DNA of 7,873 nt from positions 1 through 7,873 of the forward strand of contig CAMLDH010000172.1 of the NCBI GenBank assembly GCA_946478765.1, read 5' to 3'. Numbering within the stretch: the stretch's first letter is position 1; every line of letters starts with the position of its first letter. Positions 6,005 to 7,873 of the stretch are shown in pieces. The stretch is from an uncultured Oxalobacteraceae bacterium (GTDB taxonomy: Bacteria; Pseudomonadota; Gammaproteobacteria; Burkholderiales; Burkholderiaceae). A program made the translations under genes and the position numbers. The notes below the pieces were generated by a model. That model had not been told where the DNA came from. It did not search any database and saw only the letters and a program-made list of their open reading frames with translations.

Positions 6005-7621
6005 ATGCTGCGATTGACCGACGTTCAACTCCCTCTCGACCATCCCGAATCCGACCTTGACGCGGCGGTTCTCGCACGGCTCGGCATCGCCGCCGAGGAT
6101 TTGATCGGCTTTACGGTCTTTCGCCGCAGTTATGACGCGCGCAAGAAGTCGGCCATCATTTTCATCTATACGCTGGACGCCGAGGTCAAAAACGAAGAAG
6201 CCGTCCGCAAGCGCTTGCAGGGCAACCGCAATGTGACCCCGACGCCGGACACCGGCTACCATTTCGTCGCGCAGGCGCCGGCCGGATTGCGCACGCGCCC
6301 GGTGGTGATCGGCGCCGGTCCGTGCGGCATCTTCGCCGGCCTGATCCTGGCGCAAATGGGGTTTCGCCCGATTATCCTGGAACGCGGCAAGGAGGTGCGC
6401 GAGCGCACCAAGGACACCTTCGGCCTGTGGCGCAAACGGGAATTGCATCCGGAATCGAATGTGCAGTTCGGCGAAGGCGGCGCCGGCACTTTCTCCGACG
6501 GCAAGCTCTATAGCCAGGTCAAGGACCCGAAGCATTACGGCCGCAAGGTGCTGACCGAATTCGTCAAGGCCGATGCGCCGCCCGAAATCCTGTACGTGAG
6601 CAAGCCGCATATCGGCACCTTCCGGCTGGTGAAGATGGTCGAGCTGATGCGTGCGACGATCGAAGAACTGGGCGGCGAATTCCGCTTCCAGAGCAAGGTC
6701 GATCATCTCGAGATCGAACATGGCCAGGTGCGCGGCGTGGCGCTGGCCGGCGGCGACACGATCGCGACCGACCACGTGGTGCTGGCGGTCGGCCACAGCG
6801 CGCGCGACACCTTCCAGATGCTGTATGACCGCGGCGTGTATGTCGAGGCCAAGCCGTTTTCGATCGGCTTTCGTATCGAGCATCCGCAGTCGCTGATCGA
6901 CCGCTGCCGCTTCGGCAAATTCGCCGGCCATTCGGCATTGGGCGCGGCCGATTACAAGCTGGTGCATCACTGCGGCAACGGCCGTTCGGTCTACAGTTTT
7001 TGCATGTGCCCGGGCGGCACCGTCGTGGCCGCCACGTCGGAGCCGGGACGGGTGGTGACCAACGGCATGAGCCAGTATTCGCGCAATGAGCGCAATGCCA
7101 ACAGCGGCATCGTGGTCGGCATCACGCCGGCCGATTATCCCGGCCATCCCTTGGCCGGCATTGCATTCCAGCGCCAGTGGGAGTCGCGCGCATTCGAACT
7201 GGGTGGCGGCAACTATGATGCACCCGGACAGCTGGTGGGCGACTTTATCGCGGACCGGCCCTCGACCGAATTCGGCGCGGTATTGCCGTCGTATAAACCC
7301 GGCGTGCATTTGGGCGACTTGAATTCGTCATTGCCGGATTACGCGATCGCAGCGATCCGTGAAGCCTTGCCGGCGTTCGACCAGCAGATCAAGGGTTTTG
7401 CGATGCAGGATGCGGTGCTGACCGGCGTCGAGACCCGCACCTCGTCACCGATCCGCATCAAGCGCAAAGACGACGACTTGCAAAGCGTGAACACGCGCGG
7501 CCTGTATCCCGCCGGTGAAGGCGCCGGCTATGCCGGCGGCATCATGTCGGCCGCGATCGACGGCATCAAGGTGGCGGAGGCGGTGGCGTTGAGCATGGTG
7601 GCAAGTGTGACGCGCGGGTAA
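6005..7621 (+). CDS. FAD-dependent dehydrogenase, COG2509 family
   Basis: This 538-residue protein is complete and of normal length for the COG2509 group of NAD(P)/FAD-dependent oxidoreductases. It starts MLRLTDVQLPLDHPESDL, the usual start of this family in Burkholderiales. A TGGAA Shine-Dalgarno (5994-5998) is weak but suitably spaced. Residues 1-90 are a small N-terminal domain containing FTVFRRSYDARKKSAI (36-51). The FAD-binding Rossmann fold begins at PVVIGAGPCGIFAGLILA (99-116), with the dinucleotide motif GAGPCG at 103-108 and the ribose-binding acid Glu126 in ILERGKE. The family-specific QFGEGGAGTFSDGKLYS covers 164-180. The C-terminal flavin segment GLYPAGEGAGYAGGIMSAA covers 499-517. 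No signal peptide or membrane span is seen, so it is cytosolic. It has its own likely promoter and no downstream gene within the window. The substrate and pathway of this family are not established. The oxidoreductase call is firm, the reaction unknown. Confidence 0.93.
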   Translation: MLRLTDVQLPLDHPESDLDAAVLARLGIAAEDLIGFTVFRRSYDARKKSAIIFIYTLDAEVKNEEAVRKRLQGNRNVTPTPDTGYHFVAQAPAGLRTRPVVIGAGPCGIFAGLILAQMGFRPIILERGKEVRERTKDTFGLWRKRELHPESNVQFGEGGAGTFSDGKLYSQVKDPKHYGRKVLTEFVKADAPPEILYVSKPHIGTFRLVKMVELMRATIEELGGEFRFQSKVDHLEIEHGQVRGVALAGGDTIATDHVVLAVGHSARDTFQMLYDRGVYVEAKPFSIGFRIEHPQSLIDRCRFGKFAGHSALGAADYKLVHHCGNGRSVYSFCMCPGGTVVAATSEPGRVVTNGMSQYSRNERNANSGIVVGITPADYPGHPLAGIAFQRQWESRAFELGGGNYDAPGQLVGDFIADRPSTEFGAVLPSYKPGVHLGDLNSSLPDYAIAAIREALPAFDQQIKGFAMQDAVLTGVETRTSSPIRIKRKDDDLQSVNTRGLYPAGEGAGYAGGIMSAAIDGIKVAEAVALSMVASVTRG

Positions 7622-7663
7622 GGAACGTGCACGGAATAACTTCCTGATTTGGACGCGGCGGAC

Positions 7664-7824
7664 GGGATGGTGAAGCAGGGAATTCGGATCGCATGCGATC
7701 CGCCTGCGTAACGGCATCGCCTTGCAAGGCGATGTTCCTGTGCAAGGAAGGAGTGCTCCCTTGCAAGGGAGCACCGTTACGCGGGCATGCGACATGTCGC
7801 ATGAATTCCCCGCTCCACCGCCCC
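7664..7824. repeat. Nested inverted-repeat element folding as two stacked four-way junctions
   Basis: The arms are as follows. The outer stem is 7664-7684 with 7804-7824 (mostly paired, three A·C mismatches and one G·U). Hairpin 1 is the perfect 18-base palindrome 7685-7702, stem CGGATCG with loop CATG. The inner stem is GCGTAACGG (7706-7714) with CCGTTACGC (7774-7782), extendable by CCT/GGG to 12 pairs. Hairpin 2 is a perfect 20-base palindrome (7715-7734, loop TGCA). Hairpin 3 is TTCCT/AGGAA (7735-7749, loop GTGCA). Hairpin 4 is a perfect 22-base palindrome (7753-7774, loop TGCA). Hairpin 5 is a perfect 18-base palindrome (7786-7803, loop CATG). Arms abut with essentially no unpaired bases except GGA at 7750-7752. 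There is no T-run and no convincing open reading frame. It begins 43 bases after the FAD gene stop. I do not recognise a named family. It could be a structured RNA, an extragenic or mobile palindromic repeat, or a cruciform DNA site. Confidence 0.8.
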
Positions 7825-7858
7825 GAGTGCCGTGTAGCGAGCTACACAAACGAGGGGC
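7820..7858. repeat. Additional hairpin next to the junction element
   Basis: GTGTAGC (7832-7838) and GCTACAC (7841-7847) form a near-perfect inverted repeat with only GA between them. They are framed by GCCCC (7820-7824) and GGGGC (7854-7858). The outer GCCCC overlaps the end of the outer stem of the junction element, so the two folds would compete or exchange. No T-run follows. The remaining bases to the window end (7859-7873) show nothing identifiable. Confidence 0.55.
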
Positions 7859-7873
7859 AACGCGGCAATGCGC

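Noticed and set aside
5646..6017. Plus-strand open frame of 123 codons in the gap before the FAD gene
   Set aside because: Its first part is antisense to the GGDEF remnant, it runs across the promoter and into the start of the FAD gene, and no family motif is seen.
5867..7309. Long minus-strand open frame (480 codons) opposite the FAD gene
   Set aside because: It is antisense to a clearly real FAD-dependent dehydrogenase, has an odd composition rich in His, Ala, Arg and Gln, and shows no recognisable motif. Such frames are common opposite GC-rich genes.
7621..7649. Possible terminator AGGAA ... TTCCT after the FAD gene
   Set aside because: The stem is only 5 pairs with a long loop and the following GATTT is not a T-run. 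I see no good terminator for this gene unless the junction element serves.
7706..7782. Integron attC-like site suggested by GTAAC ... GTTAC arms around a foldable core
   Set aside because: The arms do not match the attC core consensus GTTRRRY/RYYYAAC, no integrase or cassette gene is near, and three internal hairpins are unlike the usual attC fold.
7445..7849. Minus-strand open frame of 134 codons across the palindromic element
   Set aside because: Half of it is antisense to the FAD gene, and the rest translates the palindromes themselves (repeated Pro-Cys-Lys and similar). The base pattern is explained by structure, not by coding.

Overview
The window looks like a chromosomal segment of a Gram-negative, non-sporulating betaproteobacterium, most likely Burkholderiales and possibly Oxalobacteraceae. 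This is inferred from the moderately high GC content by eye, the protein style and the gene families. No rRNA or other marker gene fixes the taxon. All intact genes are on the + strand. I see no tRNA, rRNA, CRISPR array, transposase or phage gene.

Layout: (1) Bases 1-3958 hold a conserved stress operon. It has the 3' part of prkA (serine protein kinase of the YeaG family), then a YeaH/DUF444 protein with a von Willebrand A-type metal site, then a SpoVR/YcgB family protein. yeaH and spoVR overlap by 4 bases (ATGA). prkA and yeaH are separated by 86 bases containing a strong hairpin without a U-tract, and yeaH starts with TTG behind a perfect AGGAGG. (2) Bases 3959-4263 hold two tandem candidate terminators and a leader region rich in inverted repeats. 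(3) Bases 4264-5582 encode two small helical-bundle proteins of ferritin-like families: an exported DUF4142 protein with a Gly/Ser/Thr-rich linker, and a cytosolic PA2169/DUF2383 protein. (4) Bases 5583-6004 are non-coding apart from a short minus-strand remnant of the C-terminal end of a GGDEF domain. (5) Bases 6005-7621 encode a complete COG2509-type FAD-dependent dehydrogenase. (6) Bases 7622-7873 are non-coding and hold the most unusual object here.

That object is a 161-base element (7664-7824) whose inverted repeats nest into two stacked four-way junctions with almost no unpaired bases. It has an outer stem, two flanking hairpins, an inner stem and three inner hairpins. The hairpin loops read CATG, TGCA, GTGCA, TGCA, CATG, a mirror-symmetric order. 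A further hairpin follows directly. I do not recognise it as a named element. It could be a structured RNA, a mobile or extragenic palindromic repeat, or a cruciform-forming DNA site.

How the genes may work together: PrkA, YeaH and SpoVR are commonly found together and are linked to stationary-phase and starvation physiology. The two ferritin-like-fold proteins next door belong to families often seen among stress-induced proteins, so the first 5.6 kb may be a stress-survival neighbourhood. That link is inference from position. The FAD enzyme appears to be a separate unit with its own promoter.
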